Shown: positions 17,860-28,413, counted from the stretch's first letter. The stretch: 64,000 nt of DNA from Thiogranum longum (GCF_004339085.1 NZ_SMFX01000001.1:2327352-2391351), one strand, 5' to 3'. Notes: generated from the letters alone by a model not told the origin. Program-made: numbers and translations.

Positions 17860-18669
17860 ATGTCATATACTGATCTTTCCCTGACTTATCCGCAGTTCGT
17901 TATACAGTGCGTCAACCATGGCTATGATAATGCCAGCCTCCGCAAGGTGCGGGATGCATATGAATTCATGGAAGAGATGAGTGATGGCCTGTTTCGCGCG
18001 CAGGGCGCTCCATTTTCATGCCATCTTTTACGCACTGCGAGTATTGTCCTTTCCACAGGAGCTGCTCTGCCGGTTGTGCTGGCGGCCATGGTGCACTCAG
18101 CCTATCGCCTGCGCCTGTTTAAAAACAGTCGCAGGCGTGCATACAGACTTTCGCACCGCAGCCACTTGCAGACCATTCTCGGTTCTGATGTTGAAATGCT
18201 TGTGTATGCCTATGCACACCTGCCATGGTACAGCCCGGATACTCTTGATCAGCACCTTGCGAACCTGGAATCCGCGACTCAGTCAACAAGGAACGTCCTC
18301 ACCATCCGTTTGGCAGATGAGCTTGAAGACTGGCTGGACCTGTCACTGGCGTTCATGGACCGCGATCAGGTCGCATGCCGTATCGAAGCCTACGGTTCCT
18401 TGTGTATCCGGCTTGCAGAACGCATGGAACTGGAGGGACTTGCAAATAGCATGCGAGATGCTGCCGCGCAATACCGGAACATGGAGCTACCTGATGTGGC
18501 TCTTATGCATCGACACCGGGCCTATGAGCGTTCACGTGCTCACCTGTGGGAGATGAGCGCGCCTGAAGCATGGTTGTTGAATTTTGCCCGGCGCGTTGTA
18601 CTCGCGCTGAGGAGCAAGGATACATCACGCCGAGCCGGCAAACGGAGATCACCATCAGCTCGTTCCTGA
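17860..18669 (+). CDS. HD-like protein with incomplete metal site
   Basis: 269 residues, predicted all-helical. The stretch SCHLLRTASIVLSTGAALPV then VLAAMVHSAYRL resembles the first helices of RelA/SpoT-type HD hydrolases (His55 ... His79), but the Asp of the HD pair is Ser80, so classical HD metal chemistry is unlikely. A later LTIRLADELEDWLDLSL segment resembles the RelA VKLADRLHN region. I do not recognise a named family with confidence. It starts the rightward gene block of the island and overlaps the following CapK frame if that uses its most upstream ATG. Confidence 0.6.
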   Translation: MSYTDLSLTYPQFVIQCVNHGYDNASLRKVRDAYEFMEEMSDGLFRAQGAPFSCHLLRTASIVLSTGAALPVVLAAMVHSAYRLRLFKNSRRRAYRLSHRSHLQTILGSDVEMLVYAYAHLPWYSPDTLDQHLANLESATQSTRNVLTIRLADELEDWLDLSLAFMDRDQVACRIEAYGSLCIRLAERMELEGLANSMRDAAAQYRNMELPDVALMHRHRAYERSRAHLWEMSAPEAWLLNFARRVVLALRSKDTSRRAGKRRSPSARS

Positions 18670-19994
18670 ACAGACTGTACGGAACTGCCATCGTGGCTTC
18701 GCATCTGCCCTTCCAGAAGCAGGCCGACTATCTTCCCGCGTCACGTCTGGGCAAGATCCGCGACAGGCGGGTCCGTAGCCTCGTAAATCATGCGGCAAAG
18801 TATGTGCCCTATTACAGAGAACTGTTTCATGAACACGGTATCGATCCACGGGCAATCAGAACAGCGGCGGATCTCGAAATGCTGCCCCTGCTCGACAAGC
18901 AAACCGTCCGGGATAATCCACGAGCGTTCGTCTCCACTTCGCGCCGTGGCCAAACCGCAATTCCCTTCAAGACCAGCGGCTCGACGGGTATGCCGCTCAC
19001 TATCTACCATGACAGACGCTCCCTGCTTGCCAACATGGCGCGCACCTGGCCAGAGAAAGCGATCATTCGAAAGGTCCTGGGTAATAATCGAGCCGGGAGA
19101 CAGGCAACCATTCTCTATCCCTCCTCGACAGTACGCAGAATCTGGGAACTCTATCGCGAGTACTCGTTTGTACCCGGACCTTCCCGCCAGCTGCTGCTAG
19201 ACGTAAATGATCCTTTTGATGAGATCATCAAGGCAATCAATACGTTTAAACCGGACATTGTTTCAGGCTATGGCTCCTATCTGGAAACCTTGTTTCGCAT
19301 GGTAGATGCCAGGCAAACAGCCGTACACCTTCCCAGGGTACTGACCTACGGCGCTGACAATATGACCGAGGGCGGACGTCAGTTAATTGAAAACAAACTC
19401 GGGATTCGTGTGTTTTCGAGATACAACTCTGTCGAATCATTTCGAATCGGTTTCACCTGCGAACAGCATCATGGATTTCACATTCGGGAGGACCTGTGCT
19501 GTCTGCGGGTTGTCGACGCCCATGGAAACACGCCCGGTGATGGTGAACCCGGAGAAGTGGTGATATCCAACCTTGTCAATCGTGGTACCGTACTAATCAA
19601 TTACCGGATCGGTGATCTGGGCGTCATCACTCAAAAACCCTGCCCTTGCGGACGAACACTTCCGATGCTGGCGAGCCTCGAGGGACGCAGTGAAGATATT
19701 ATCTATCTGGCAGATGGCCGGATGGTACACCCCAGGATCATCTGGAACGTATTCAAGGGAAGAAACGACCTGCTTCAGTACCAGCTGATCCAGCACAAGC
19801 CTGACAGCTTTGAGCTGAAAATTGTACTTGCGGGCAGCCCGGGCCATGATGCTGCCACCAGGGATATTCTGACTGATCTGGGCAAACTGCTCGGGGACGT
19901 GGAAATCACCGTCTCATGCCATGAAAGCCTCTCCGTGGGTAACCGGAAATTCAGACCTGTTATTTCCCGGTGTAGCCCCACACTGATGTCATGA
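18570..19994 (+). CDS. CapK/PaaK-like adenylate-forming enzyme, copy 1
   Basis: 474 residues from the ATG at 18570, which would overlap the previous gene by 100 nt; a GTG at 18693 gives a length matching the two sibling proteins at their VPYY motif and is a good alternative. Motifs: KTSGSTGMPL (ATP loop), RYNSVESFRIG, YRIGDLG and CPCGRTLPML, the Cys pair typical of this subfamily. Relatives activate carboxylates as acyl-AMP (phenylacetate-CoA ligase), while CapK proteins of capsule loci have no proven substrate. First of three paralogues in the island; the next gene overlaps by ATGA. Confidence 0.88.
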   Translation: MVVEFCPARCTRAEEQGYITPSRQTEITISSFLNRLYGTAIVASHLPFQKQADYLPASRLGKIRDRRVRSLVNHAAKYVPYYRELFHEHGIDPRAIRTAADLEMLPLLDKQTVRDNPRAFVSTSRRGQTAIPFKTSGSTGMPLTIYHDRRSLLANMARTWPEKAIIRKVLGNNRAGRQATILYPSSTVRRIWELYREYSFVPGPSRQLLLDVNDPFDEIIKAINTFKPDIVSGYGSYLETLFRMVDARQTAVHLPRVLTYGADNMTEGGRQLIENKLGIRVFSRYNSVESFRIGFTCEQHHGFHIREDLCCLRVVDAHGNTPGDGEPGEVVISNLVNRGTVLINYRIGDLGVITQKPCPCGRTLPMLASLEGRSEDIIYLADGRMVHPRIIWNVFKGRNDLLQYQLIQHKPDSFELKIVLAGSPGHDAATRDILTDLGKLLGDVEITVSCHESLSVGNRKFRPVISRCSPTLMS

Positions 19995-21268
19995 TCGGAA
20001 AAATCGGCATGTTCTCCCGGCTGCTATACAACAGGCAGCTCTCCCCCAAGGCGCTACAGACCCTGCAGTTGCGCAAGCTGCAAGCAACCGTTGCACAGGC
20101 CTATGACCAGGTACCGTACTACCGCCATCTACTCGATGAAGCAGGCGTAACTCCCGGCAGCATAGGCAAGCTGGATGACCTGAAAAAAATTCCGGTGAGC
20201 ACCAAGGATGACCTCAGAAAAGCCGGTAAAGAGAGCCTGATAGCCCACAATACAGACCGTAAGGATCTGATCTGCGTCCGGACCAGTGGCACCAGTGGCA
20301 AGCCGTTCGAAGTTTTCATCACCGGCCGTGAGCGGAAATTACGCAGGCTCATCGATTTCCGCACGCTTCTTAATATCGGATTCCGGCCCCGCGACCATCT
20401 TGTCACACTCGGCCCCAGGATACCGATACAACGCGGGCTGCACGAGCGGCTCGGCCTGTTTCGTACAGACCAGGTCGACCCACTTGCACCCACGGCTGAA
20501 ACACTTGATCAACTCGGCAAGTTGAGACCGGGTTTTCTATGGACCTACCCCAGTGTTTTTCGTTCCCTGCTCAGAAATGCCGACCAGGAAATACTCCGGA
20601 AGCTCAGGCCGCATACACTCATCACCTCGGCCGAAACCGCGGACCCGAAACTGCTCAGAGAGTCATGGGATGGAGAAGATGTTGCTTATTACAATTTCTA
20701 TGGCTCTATTGAGTCAGGACGTATCGCATGGGAATGCCCGGAACACAACGGCCTGCATATCAATGCAGACCACGTGATTCTGGAACTCGAGCCGGTCAGT
20801 GGACTGCAGCACGGCATTGCGGCCGGACTTGGCCATGTGGTAATAACCACGTTGAATATGCGCGCAATGCCGTTTATCCGCTACCGGCTTGGCGATCTGT
20901 GTTCCTTTGTTGACAGCGACTGTTCGTGTGGCAGCACCTGGCCGACTATTTCCGCACCGATCGGCAGAGCCACCAGTCTTGCGAAACTGCCGAGCGGTCG
21001 TTACATTCCTGCATTTGAATTTACTCACATGCTTCGCCAGATCGAATGGATCGATCAGTTCCAGGTTATTCAGGAGGCATCAGGGAGCTTCACTGTAAAT
21101 CTTGTAACAACAGGTCCTGCAAGTGATAATGAGACAGCACAACTACGGTCGCGTATAACAAAGCAGCTGAAAGAGCCCGTTGAGATCAATGTGCGGATAG
21201 TAAAACAATTACAGCAAAACAATTACAAGCTCCAGGATTTTCTTGTAAGGAGTGCCGACACACCATGA
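19991..21268 (+). CDS. CapK/PaaK-like adenylate-forming enzyme, copy 2
   Basis: 425 residues, ATG overlapping the previous stop. The adenylate loop is RTSGTSGKPFEVF, the acceptor-side motif NFYGSIESGRIAWEC, then IRYRLGDLC and CSCGSTWP with paired Cys. VPYY at residue 41 aligns with the third copy. It is clearly distinct from copies 1 and 3, so the paralogues diverged before or during assembly of the island and probably activate different acids. It is followed by the pyruvyl-transferase-family gene, whose frame begins before this stop. Confidence 0.88.
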   Translation: MIGKIGMFSRLLYNRQLSPKALQTLQLRKLQATVAQAYDQVPYYRHLLDEAGVTPGSIGKLDDLKKIPVSTKDDLRKAGKESLIAHNTDRKDLICVRTSGTSGKPFEVFITGRERKLRRLIDFRTLLNIGFRPRDHLVTLGPRIPIQRGLHERLGLFRTDQVDPLAPTAETLDQLGKLRPGFLWTYPSVFRSLLRNADQEILRKLRPHTLITSAETADPKLLRESWDGEDVAYYNFYGSIESGRIAWECPEHNGLHINADHVILELEPVSGLQHGIAAGLGHVVITTLNMRAMPFIRYRLGDLCSFVDSDCSCGSTWPTISAPIGRATSLAKLPSGRYIPAFEFTHMLRQIEWIDQFQVIQEASGSFTVNLVTTGPASDNETAQLRSRITKQLKEPVEINVRIVKQLQQNNYKLQDFLVRSADTP

Positions 21269-21326
21269 CCTGTTCGATCAAAAATCCGGTATCAACCAGA
21301 CCAGCAGTGTATTGCAGTCTCATGCC

Positions 21327-22508
21327 ATGCCCGAACCACGTCACATACTGATCCTCGGCGGAGATGCCGATGGTAACCTGGGTGACCGGGCGATCCTGAT
21401 GTCGATGTGCCATGCTCTGCATTCCATCAGGCCCGATGCCACGATCACCATCATATCGAGACATCCCGGGCGCGCCCACGCAGATTACGGAGAAAGGGTT
21501 CATGTCATTTGCCCGGGAATCTCCGGATCAATCAAGCTCTGCAAGGCCGCAGCAAGAAGCGACCTGGTCCTGTGTGGGGGCGGCGGCCTGATTCAGGACG
21601 ACGACAGCCTGATAAAGGTACCCTACTGGGCAATGCGTATACTGTTGATGCGCGCCCTTTGTCCCAGGGTGGTCGGCTATGCGCTGGGCGTCGGACCACT
21701 CAAGGCCGGAATCAGCCGCTTGTTTGCAAGACTTGCATTCTCATGTATGACTCAAATCACGGTTCGGGATCCCGAGGCCCAGGCCGTGGCACAGGCACTC
21801 ACCCGGAAAGCCGTTGAGCTGGTCCCCGATCCAGCCCTGCTAGTGTCCGGGGCTGACAGCGAAAAGGATTCGAATCACCTGCAGACAGCCGGTGTTCCAC
21901 CCAATCATAAACCGGTCATCGGTATCGCACCGAGACGCTGGTTTCCACCCAAATCCCGGCTTGTTCCCCGGCGTATCGCAGCACGCTTCCGGCAACCATC
22001 CTTCGAACAATCGACACGCCTGGTGGAATTGCTGACCCAAACCCTCGGCAATCTGGTAGATAAACACGACGCCTACATTCTCTTTCTGCCGAGCTACACC
22101 CTGGCGCATGAAGGGGATGAACAGCTATGCCGCATGCTGATGGACGCCCTTCCCCCGGACAGATCCGGGATGTTGTTGATCAGCAGTCCCGGGGAGTACC
22201 GGGCTGTCTGCAAAAAGCTGGATACGCTTGTCGGAGGACGCATGCATCCGACAATATTTGCATCATCGATCGGCACCCCTGTTGTCGGACTCTCCTATAA
22301 TCACAAGTTCGAGGGCTTCTTTGAACTGCTGGGTCAGCGTGAGTCGGTACTGGATGTGCAGTCCTTCGTCCGCGATGGTCGCACAGAACAACTGACCGGT
22401 TTAATCGAGAAGGCCCTGCACGACACCACCAGCCCCAGAGACAGAGTTGACGATATGTGCGCAAGAATCAGGAAGTTTAACCAAACATTGATGCAACAGG
22501 CTTCCTGA
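21327..22508 (+). CDS. Polysaccharide pyruvyl transferase family protein
   Basis: 393 residues from the ATG at 21327, chosen because ILILGGDADGNLGDRAIL then sits at the very N-terminus as in CsaB/WcaK relatives; a GTG at 21252 would extend it by 25 residues and overlap the previous gene. Further family features are DLVLCGGGGLIQDDDS, GYALGVGPL and LVGGRMHPTIFASSIGTP. Known: the family adds ketal pyruvate from PEP to sugars of capsules and cell-wall polymers. It presumably pyruvylates the island's repeat unit in the cytoplasm before export. Confidence 0.88.
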   Translation: MPEPRHILILGGDADGNLGDRAILMSMCHALHSIRPDATITIISRHPGRAHADYGERVHVICPGISGSIKLCKAAARSDLVLCGGGGLIQDDDSLIKVPYWAMRILLMRALCPRVVGYALGVGPLKAGISRLFARLAFSCMTQITVRDPEAQAVAQALTRKAVELVPDPALLVSGADSEKDSNHLQTAGVPPNHKPVIGIAPRRWFPPKSRLVPRRIAARFRQPSFEQSTRLVELLTQTLGNLVDKHDAYILFLPSYTLAHEGDEQLCRMLMDALPPDRSGMLLISSPGEYRAVCKKLDTLVGGRMHPTIFASSIGTPVVGLSYNHKFEGFFELLGQRESVLDVQSFVRDGRTEQLTGLIEKALHDTTSPRDRVDDMCARIRKFNQTLMQQAS

Positions 22509-22510
22509 GG

Positions 22511-23770
22511 GTGCTGACACTTTACCGTACTTACCGGAGCCTGGCGCGCTCGCAGTGGCTAACCACAGAACAACTTCATCTGCTCAGGCAAAAAAAGCTG
22601 CAAGAACTTGTCTCGCATGCCTACACGCATGTGCCGTATTACCACAAACTCTTCAGGAAAGCGGGCATTCACCCAACAGATATACGAACATTCGATGATC
22701 TGTCGCACATACCCGTCACAACCAAGCGCGACTTGCTGGAGGCGGGGCCCGGACAAATCACCAGCGGGGTTTTCCCGGCCAGGAAACTCGTTGCAGAACG
22801 CACAACAGGATCAACCGGCGAACCATTCACTGTTTTCCTTGATCGCAACTGGCTCAGGGTTCGCAAGGCTCTTTTTCTACGTGCGTTACACACTGCCGGC
22901 TGGCGTCCGGGCCGGAAACTGGTGTTCGTGACTGCGGGTCGCAAACCCTGGCACCGGAGAATCATGGGATGGCATTATATTTCTTTTGCAGACTCCCCCG
23001 AGTCCATGCGGGAACAGTTGAATCGAATACGGCCAGACGTTCTGTACGGATGGGTGACGCCCCTGCGTGAACTCGCACGATACATCCGCGACACTGGCAA
23101 ACGCATACACTCACCACAGGTAACCATTACAACTGCCGAAACGCTGGTTGCGCAAGACCGGGAGCTTATCGGACGCGCTTTCAAAAGCCGATTGTGCGAA
23201 TTCTTCGGCATGACGGAGATGGGCATTATCGGCTGGGAATGCCGGGAGGCAGGCCAAATGCATATTGCAGAAGATACCTGTCACGCAGAACTCGCACCTG
23301 ACCATGACACCTCAGGCACAGGCCGCCTGGTCATGACAAACCTCGAGTTGCGAGCGACTCCGTTTATACGTTATGAAACCGGCGATCTGGCACGCTTCGG
23401 TCCTGCCACAGCATGCAGGTGCGGCCGCTCCTTGCGGACACTGGCGCGTATCGATGGACGTCTCGTTGACTGCATTCGTCTTGAAGACGGCCGTGTTATC
23501 TCGCCCTACCAGGTTACCCTTGCGCTTGAACCGCTGAAGGGCATAGGACGGTTTCATGTCATTCAGGAAAATCCCGGCAAAATCAGTGTGGAACTCGAAG
23601 CAAATCAGAAAGACGCAGACGCTCTCCAGAGCGCTGTTCGAAACGCACTCATCCCACTTACAGGCACCGGTGTGGAACTTGGCATTGTCCTGAAACAAAC
23701 TTTGGCAATGCAGCCCGGAAGGAAATTCCGTGTGGTTGAGAACCGCTGCATACAGCAGAGCACACCATGA
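22511..23770 (+). CDS. CapK/PaaK-like adenylate-forming enzyme, copy 3
   Basis: 419 residues with a GTG start 2 nt after the preceding stop. Motifs: RTTGSTGEPFTVFLD, EFFGMTEMGIIGWEC, IRYETGDLARFG and CRCGRSLRTL. It is nearest to copy 2 in length and N-terminal pattern (VPYY at residue 41). Its stop overlaps the glycosyltransferase start (ATGA). Three such enzymes in one 5-kb block is unusual and suggests several activated acyl or aminoacyl units per repeat, or a carrier-bound intermediate; both are inference. Confidence 0.88.
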   Translation: MLTLYRTYRSLARSQWLTTEQLHLLRQKKLQELVSHAYTHVPYYHKLFRKAGIHPTDIRTFDDLSHIPVTTKRDLLEAGPGQITSGVFPARKLVAERTTGSTGEPFTVFLDRNWLRVRKALFLRALHTAGWRPGRKLVFVTAGRKPWHRRIMGWHYISFADSPESMREQLNRIRPDVLYGWVTPLRELARYIRDTGKRIHSPQVTITTAETLVAQDRELIGRAFKSRLCEFFGMTEMGIIGWECREAGQMHIAEDTCHAELAPDHDTSGTGRLVMTNLELRATPFIRYETGDLARFGPATACRCGRSLRTLARIDGRLVDCIRLEDGRVISPYQVTLALEPLKGIGRFHVIQENPGKISVELEANQKDADALQSAVRNALIPLTGTGVELGIVLKQTLAMQPGRKFRVVENRCIQQSTP

Positions 23771-24885
23771 AAATCCTTACCATCTGCTACGAATACCCTC
23801 CATTGGGTGGAGGTGGCGCCCCCGTTTGCGAGGGTCTTTGCGAATCGCTGGTTGACAGGGGTCACCATGTCGATGTCGTCACTTCGCTTGCGAAGAACCT
23901 TCCAGCTGAAGAACAGCGTAACGGGGTTAGCATTTATCGCACACGCTGCCTGAGGCGCCATGTACATTACACCACCACATTCGAGCTGCTGACCGGCATT
24001 TTCCCGGCCTTGCGAAAGGCTGCAGAACTATGCAGGACAACAGACTACGACCTGATTCATTGTCATTTCATTGTCCCATCCGGGATTGTCAGCTGGCTGC
24101 TCGCCAGGCAAACCGGCACACCCTATCTGATCACCGCGCATGGCTCCGACATTCCGGGGTATAACGAGGATCGATTTAATCTCAGCCATAAACTCATTTG
24201 GCCGGTGTGGAAACGCATTGTCAACGGCAGCCGGTCTACAGTGACACCTACGAGATACCTGGGGCATCTGCTAAACAGGCAGATCGACAAAAAGGGCGAG
24301 GTAATTCCCAATGGCATTAACCTGCAGCGTCCCGGCCCTGTTCAACCGGCAAACCGGATCCTGATGGTTTCGCGGATATTCGAACGCAAAGGTGTAGACA
24401 TACTCCTGCGGGCATTTTCAGGTATGAATACTGACTGGGAGCTGGTTATTGCAGGAGACGGCCCGCTTCTGGAAAACGCAAAAGAACTGGCGGCCGAACT
24501 TGGCATTACGGTGCAATTCCTTGGACATGTAGACAAGGCACAATTACCCGACCTGTATCAATCCGCGAAAGTTTTCGTTCTACCCTCGTCACGCGAGAAT
24601 TTCCCCGTGGTACTGCTTGAGGCACTTGCTGCCGGCTGCGCCATTATCACTACACACGGATCAGGGTGCTCTGAAGTCGTCGGTGAAGCAGGTATACTGG
24701 TCGAATCAGGTTCGCCACAGGCCCTGCGCCTGGCGCTTGAGGAGCTACTTGCAGATGAAAGCCAAATAGAAATGTTGCGCCGGAAATCGCTGCAACAGGT
24801 CGAGAAATTTACCTGGCAACACATCTCGGGAAAATACGAAGCACTCTATCATCAGCTTCTTCTACAAGCTCACGAACGACCGTGA
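23767..24885 (+). CDS. GT4-family glycosyltransferase
   Basis: 372 residues, GT-B fold. The N-terminal glycine-rich loop EYPPLGGGGAPV and HCHFIVPSG precede the GT4 donor-site block: MVSRIFERKGVDILL, then VLPSSRENFPVVLLEALAAG with the E-x7-E pattern. It probably uses a nucleotide sugar and retains anomeric configuration, at the cytoplasmic face of the membrane. It is the only recognisable glycosyltransferase in the island, so other sugars must be added by enzymes encoded elsewhere or the repeat unit is very small. It overlaps the flippase gene by GTGA. Confidence 0.93.
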   Translation: MKILTICYEYPPLGGGGAPVCEGLCESLVDRGHHVDVVTSLAKNLPAEEQRNGVSIYRTRCLRRHVHYTTTFELLTGIFPALRKAAELCRTTDYDLIHCHFIVPSGIVSWLLARQTGTPYLITAHGSDIPGYNEDRFNLSHKLIWPVWKRIVNGSRSTVTPTRYLGHLLNRQIDKKGEVIPNGINLQRPGPVQPANRILMVSRIFERKGVDILLRAFSGMNTDWELVIAGDGPLLENAKELAAELGITVQFLGHVDKAQLPDLYQSAKVFVLPSSRENFPVVLLEALAAGCAIITTHGSGCSEVVGEAGILVESGSPQALRLALEELLADESQIEMLRRKSLQQVEKFTWQHISGKYEALYHQLLLQAHERP

Positions 24886-26327
24886 AGCGACGCCTGCTTG
24901 TCCATTTTTCCTATGTGACTGTTTCCCGCTATGTGGCGGAACTGTTCTTTCTTGCCCGTGGCCTTACCGTTGCCCACATCCTCGGTCCTTCGACCTTCGG
25001 CGTATGGAGTGCCATGCGCATGCTTAACCAGTTCAGCAACATAGCCAACCTGGGCGCCAGTGACGGAATGTTTCAGCGAGCACCCTATGCCGATGCAGCC
25101 GGCAATCCAAACGCGGCACAGCGCTTTCGGGAGGTCGCATCGGGAATCAACGTTGCAACGGCATTGATCGCTGCCTGTACACTCGCTGCTATTGCGGCGT
25201 TCAAGCACCCCGATGCCCCGGTCAGCTGGTGGCTGCTGTTTGCCGGTGTGGTATTCCTGACCCAGACTTACCGGTTTAACATCTGGCTATTGAACTCCTG
25301 GAGAATGTTCGGTCTTTCCAGCATTTTCACTATCCAGTTCGCTGTACTTTCAACGGCTGCAGGAATACTCGGAGCCTGGCAGTTCGGTCTTGACGGGTTT
25401 CTCGTCGCGCTGCTTCTTTCTTACGGCATTACCCTCGGAACCGCCATAGCCCTTGGGCCTCCATTCCCACGTCCAGGATGGTCGCTGGCAACCGCAAAAG
25501 AGCTGATCGGGACCGGATTCCCGATACTCGCTTCCGGCCTGCTGATGGTGCTGTTGTGGACTACTGACCGGCTACTGATCTGGATCCATCTCGGTGAAAA
25601 GGATCTCGGTATTTACACCATCCAGAGCTACTTCACGGGCGCCATGCTGCTGATACCGACCGCCATCATGAGTGTTTTACGCCCTCACCTGATGGAAGCT
25701 CTGGGCGCCCGGACCACGAAAACGCAACTCGTTCCGGTTATGGAAAAGGGTGCCATGTTGTTCGCGCAGATAATGTGGCCCCTCGTCGGCATGGCATATC
25801 TGATCATACATCTGCCGATTCGCTGGATACTGCCGGATTATGCAGGAGCCATTGAGCCGGGCAGGATACTGATGTTCCTTACCTTCGTGACAATGCTGGG
25901 TACAATACCGGCCACATTCCTGATCTCTCTTGGTCACCAGAAATCATTACTGGCAATCAGATGCACGTCGGTGGCGGTTGCGGTATTCGCAGTAACGTAT
26001 AGCCTGAACCAGGGAGGCAGCTATGAACAAATTGCAATGGCGACCGGACTTGGACTATTCACGTCGACTGCACTTGTCATGGCCGCTGTTTTTCGGGCTC
26101 TCAAGATTCCTGGTCGCAGCCGGCTGCGCTACGCCGGCTGGAACATCGGCATGCTGGTGTTGCTGGCAGCGACACTTGCGTTGGCAGAGTGGCTTCTTCC
26201 AGACAGACCTGATTCCTGGCAACAGGATCTCTCGAGTACCGCCGGGCGGTGTGCGGTGCTGTTGACTGTAGCGACGCCATTCCTTTACTTCATAATCCGG
26301 AAAACAACCACCATGCAACTTGACTAG
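24882..26327 (+). CDS. Wzx-type flippase / polysaccharide exporter
   Basis: 481 residues with roughly 12-14 hydrophobic segments and the MATE/Wzx-like start RYVAELFFLARGLTVAHILG followed by GPSTFGVWSAMRML. It would flip a lipid-linked oligosaccharide across the inner membrane. GTG start overlapping the glycosyltransferase stop. It is the last gene of the island; the HD-GYP remnant begins 10 nt after its stop. No polymerase (Wzy), initiating phosphotransferase or outer-membrane exporter is encoded inside the island. Confidence 0.9.
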   Translation: MKRRLLVHFSYVTVSRYVAELFFLARGLTVAHILGPSTFGVWSAMRMLNQFSNIANLGASDGMFQRAPYADAAGNPNAAQRFREVASGINVATALIAACTLAAIAAFKHPDAPVSWWLLFAGVVFLTQTYRFNIWLLNSWRMFGLSSIFTIQFAVLSTAAGILGAWQFGLDGFLVALLLSYGITLGTAIALGPPFPRPGWSLATAKELIGTGFPILASGLLMVLLWTTDRLLIWIHLGEKDLGIYTIQSYFTGAMLLIPTAIMSVLRPHLMEALGARTTKTQLVPVMEKGAMLFAQIMWPLVGMAYLIIHLPIRWILPDYAGAIEPGRILMFLTFVTMLGTIPATFLISLGHQKSLLAIRCTSVAVAVFAVTYSLNQGGSYEQIAMATGLGLFTSTALVMAAVFRALKIPGRSRLRYAGWNIGMLVLLAATLALAEWLLPDRPDSWQQDLSSTAGRCAVLLTVATPFLYFIIRKTTTMQLD

Positions 26328-26336
26328 TATCGACGG

Positions 26337-26466
26337 CTGGTTGCGCGCATCGTCAGCGTTGCTGATGCCTATGACGCATTGACCTCGGAACGCCCCTATA
26401 GACAAGCCCCGCAAGTCAAATTCACACCGCTGGTTTTACCAGATGCACGTAGTTTAAATCGTCCCG
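26337..26466 (+). pseudogene. Remnant of the HD-GYP 3' end (right flank repeat)
   Basis: Bases 26337-26400 repeat the coding region around VADAYDALTSERPY of the HD-GYP gene, then jump, after a 131-nt deletion, to the gene's last codons and 30-odd bases of its 3' flank. No start or complete domain remains, so it is not a gene. With the left copy it brackets the polysaccharide island as an imperfect direct repeat; the greater divergence of the second block (several differences) suggests it is not very recent. Confidence 0.88.
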
Positions 26467-26743
26467 GGTGGGGCGCCTTTAATCATACAGTCCAGGGAAA
26501 ACATTCCATGGGGACGCCAAAATTTAGCGATATTCCTCATCGATCATGGCAAATCCGGCATATTTCGCTGAACTACGATAATATTTCTGGCGAAAACAGA
26601 AAGATTCTCCTATAATGGCTGAAGCTACAGATTTTGTTATTCGCAGTTTTGGTTGTTACCTCCGCGTCACCCCATGAATTTCTCGTTTCATTACCTGTAT
26701 GCAACTCTACTATTTGTTCAATTAATTTAAGGTAAATAAAGAT
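26467..26743. other. Leader region of the cold-shock gene
   Basis: 277 nt without a gene between the island remnant and the cold-shock start. A TATAAT at 26611-26616 is the best -10 candidate, giving a leader of about 120 nt, a length usual for cspA-type cold-inducible mRNAs. An AAGG lies about 11 nt before the start. No stable hairpin was recognised by eye in the rest. Confidence 0.45.
26611..26616 (+). promoter_or_regulatory. Candidate -10 box of the cold-shock gene
   Basis: Perfect TATAAT. The hexamer 17 nt upstream, TGGCGA at 26588-26593, matches the -35 consensus at only three positions. Confidence 0.4.
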
Positions 26744-26947
26744 ATGGCTACAGGTACTGTAAAGTGGTTCAACGAGTCCAAAGGTTTTGGTTTTATCTCT
26801 CAGGATGCCGGCGGCGATGATGTGTTCGTACATTTCAACGCGATCCAGGGCTCTGGCTTCAAAACGCTGGCCGAAGGCCAGCCGGTCACCTATGAAGTAG
26901 AAAAAGGCCCTAAAGGCCTCCAGGCAGCCAATGTTACTGCTGCCTAG
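26744..26947 (+). CDS. Cold-shock protein (CspA family)
   Basis: 67 residues, a single cold-shock domain starting [21 protein letters not shown]1 (KGFGFI) and RNP2 (VFVHF) are intact. It binds single-stranded RNA/DNA and acts as an RNA chaperone. The long leader suggests post-transcriptional cold control as in cspA. Followed 33 nt later by a strong intrinsic terminator, so it is monocistronic. Confidence 0.96.
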   Translation: MATGTVKWFNESKGFGFISQDAGGDDVFVHFNAIQGSGFKTLAEGQPVTYEVEKGPKGLQAANVTAA

Positions 26948-26974
26948 GTAATACCTCATCGGGTAAACCGATAC

Positions 26975-27004
26975 GAAGAACCCCGCTCCGGCGGGGTTTT
27001 TTTT
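26975..27004 (+). terminator. Intrinsic terminator of the cold-shock gene
   Basis: A 6-bp GC stem (CCCCGC / GCGGGG, 26981-26996) with a TCCG loop is followed by eight T. The A-rich 5' side could give weaker termination for the opposite strand, where purA ends at 27073. Confidence 0.92.
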
Positions 27005-27072
27005 GGTGTGCATTCAAGTATCGGGTCAAGGCTTCCTTGCAATGACAGGGAATGGGGGAATTGACAGGGGAG

Positions 27073-28413
<1,341 letters not shown>

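Noticed and set aside
26055-26414. 119-codon minus-strand open frame over the flippase end and HD-GYP remnant
   Set aside because: It exists only because the repeat carries the same antisense frame as the HD-GYP gene.
11751-26466. Integrative element with integrase and tRNA attachment site
   Set aside because: No integrase, transposase or tRNA gene found; the flanking repeat is a coding-gene fragment.
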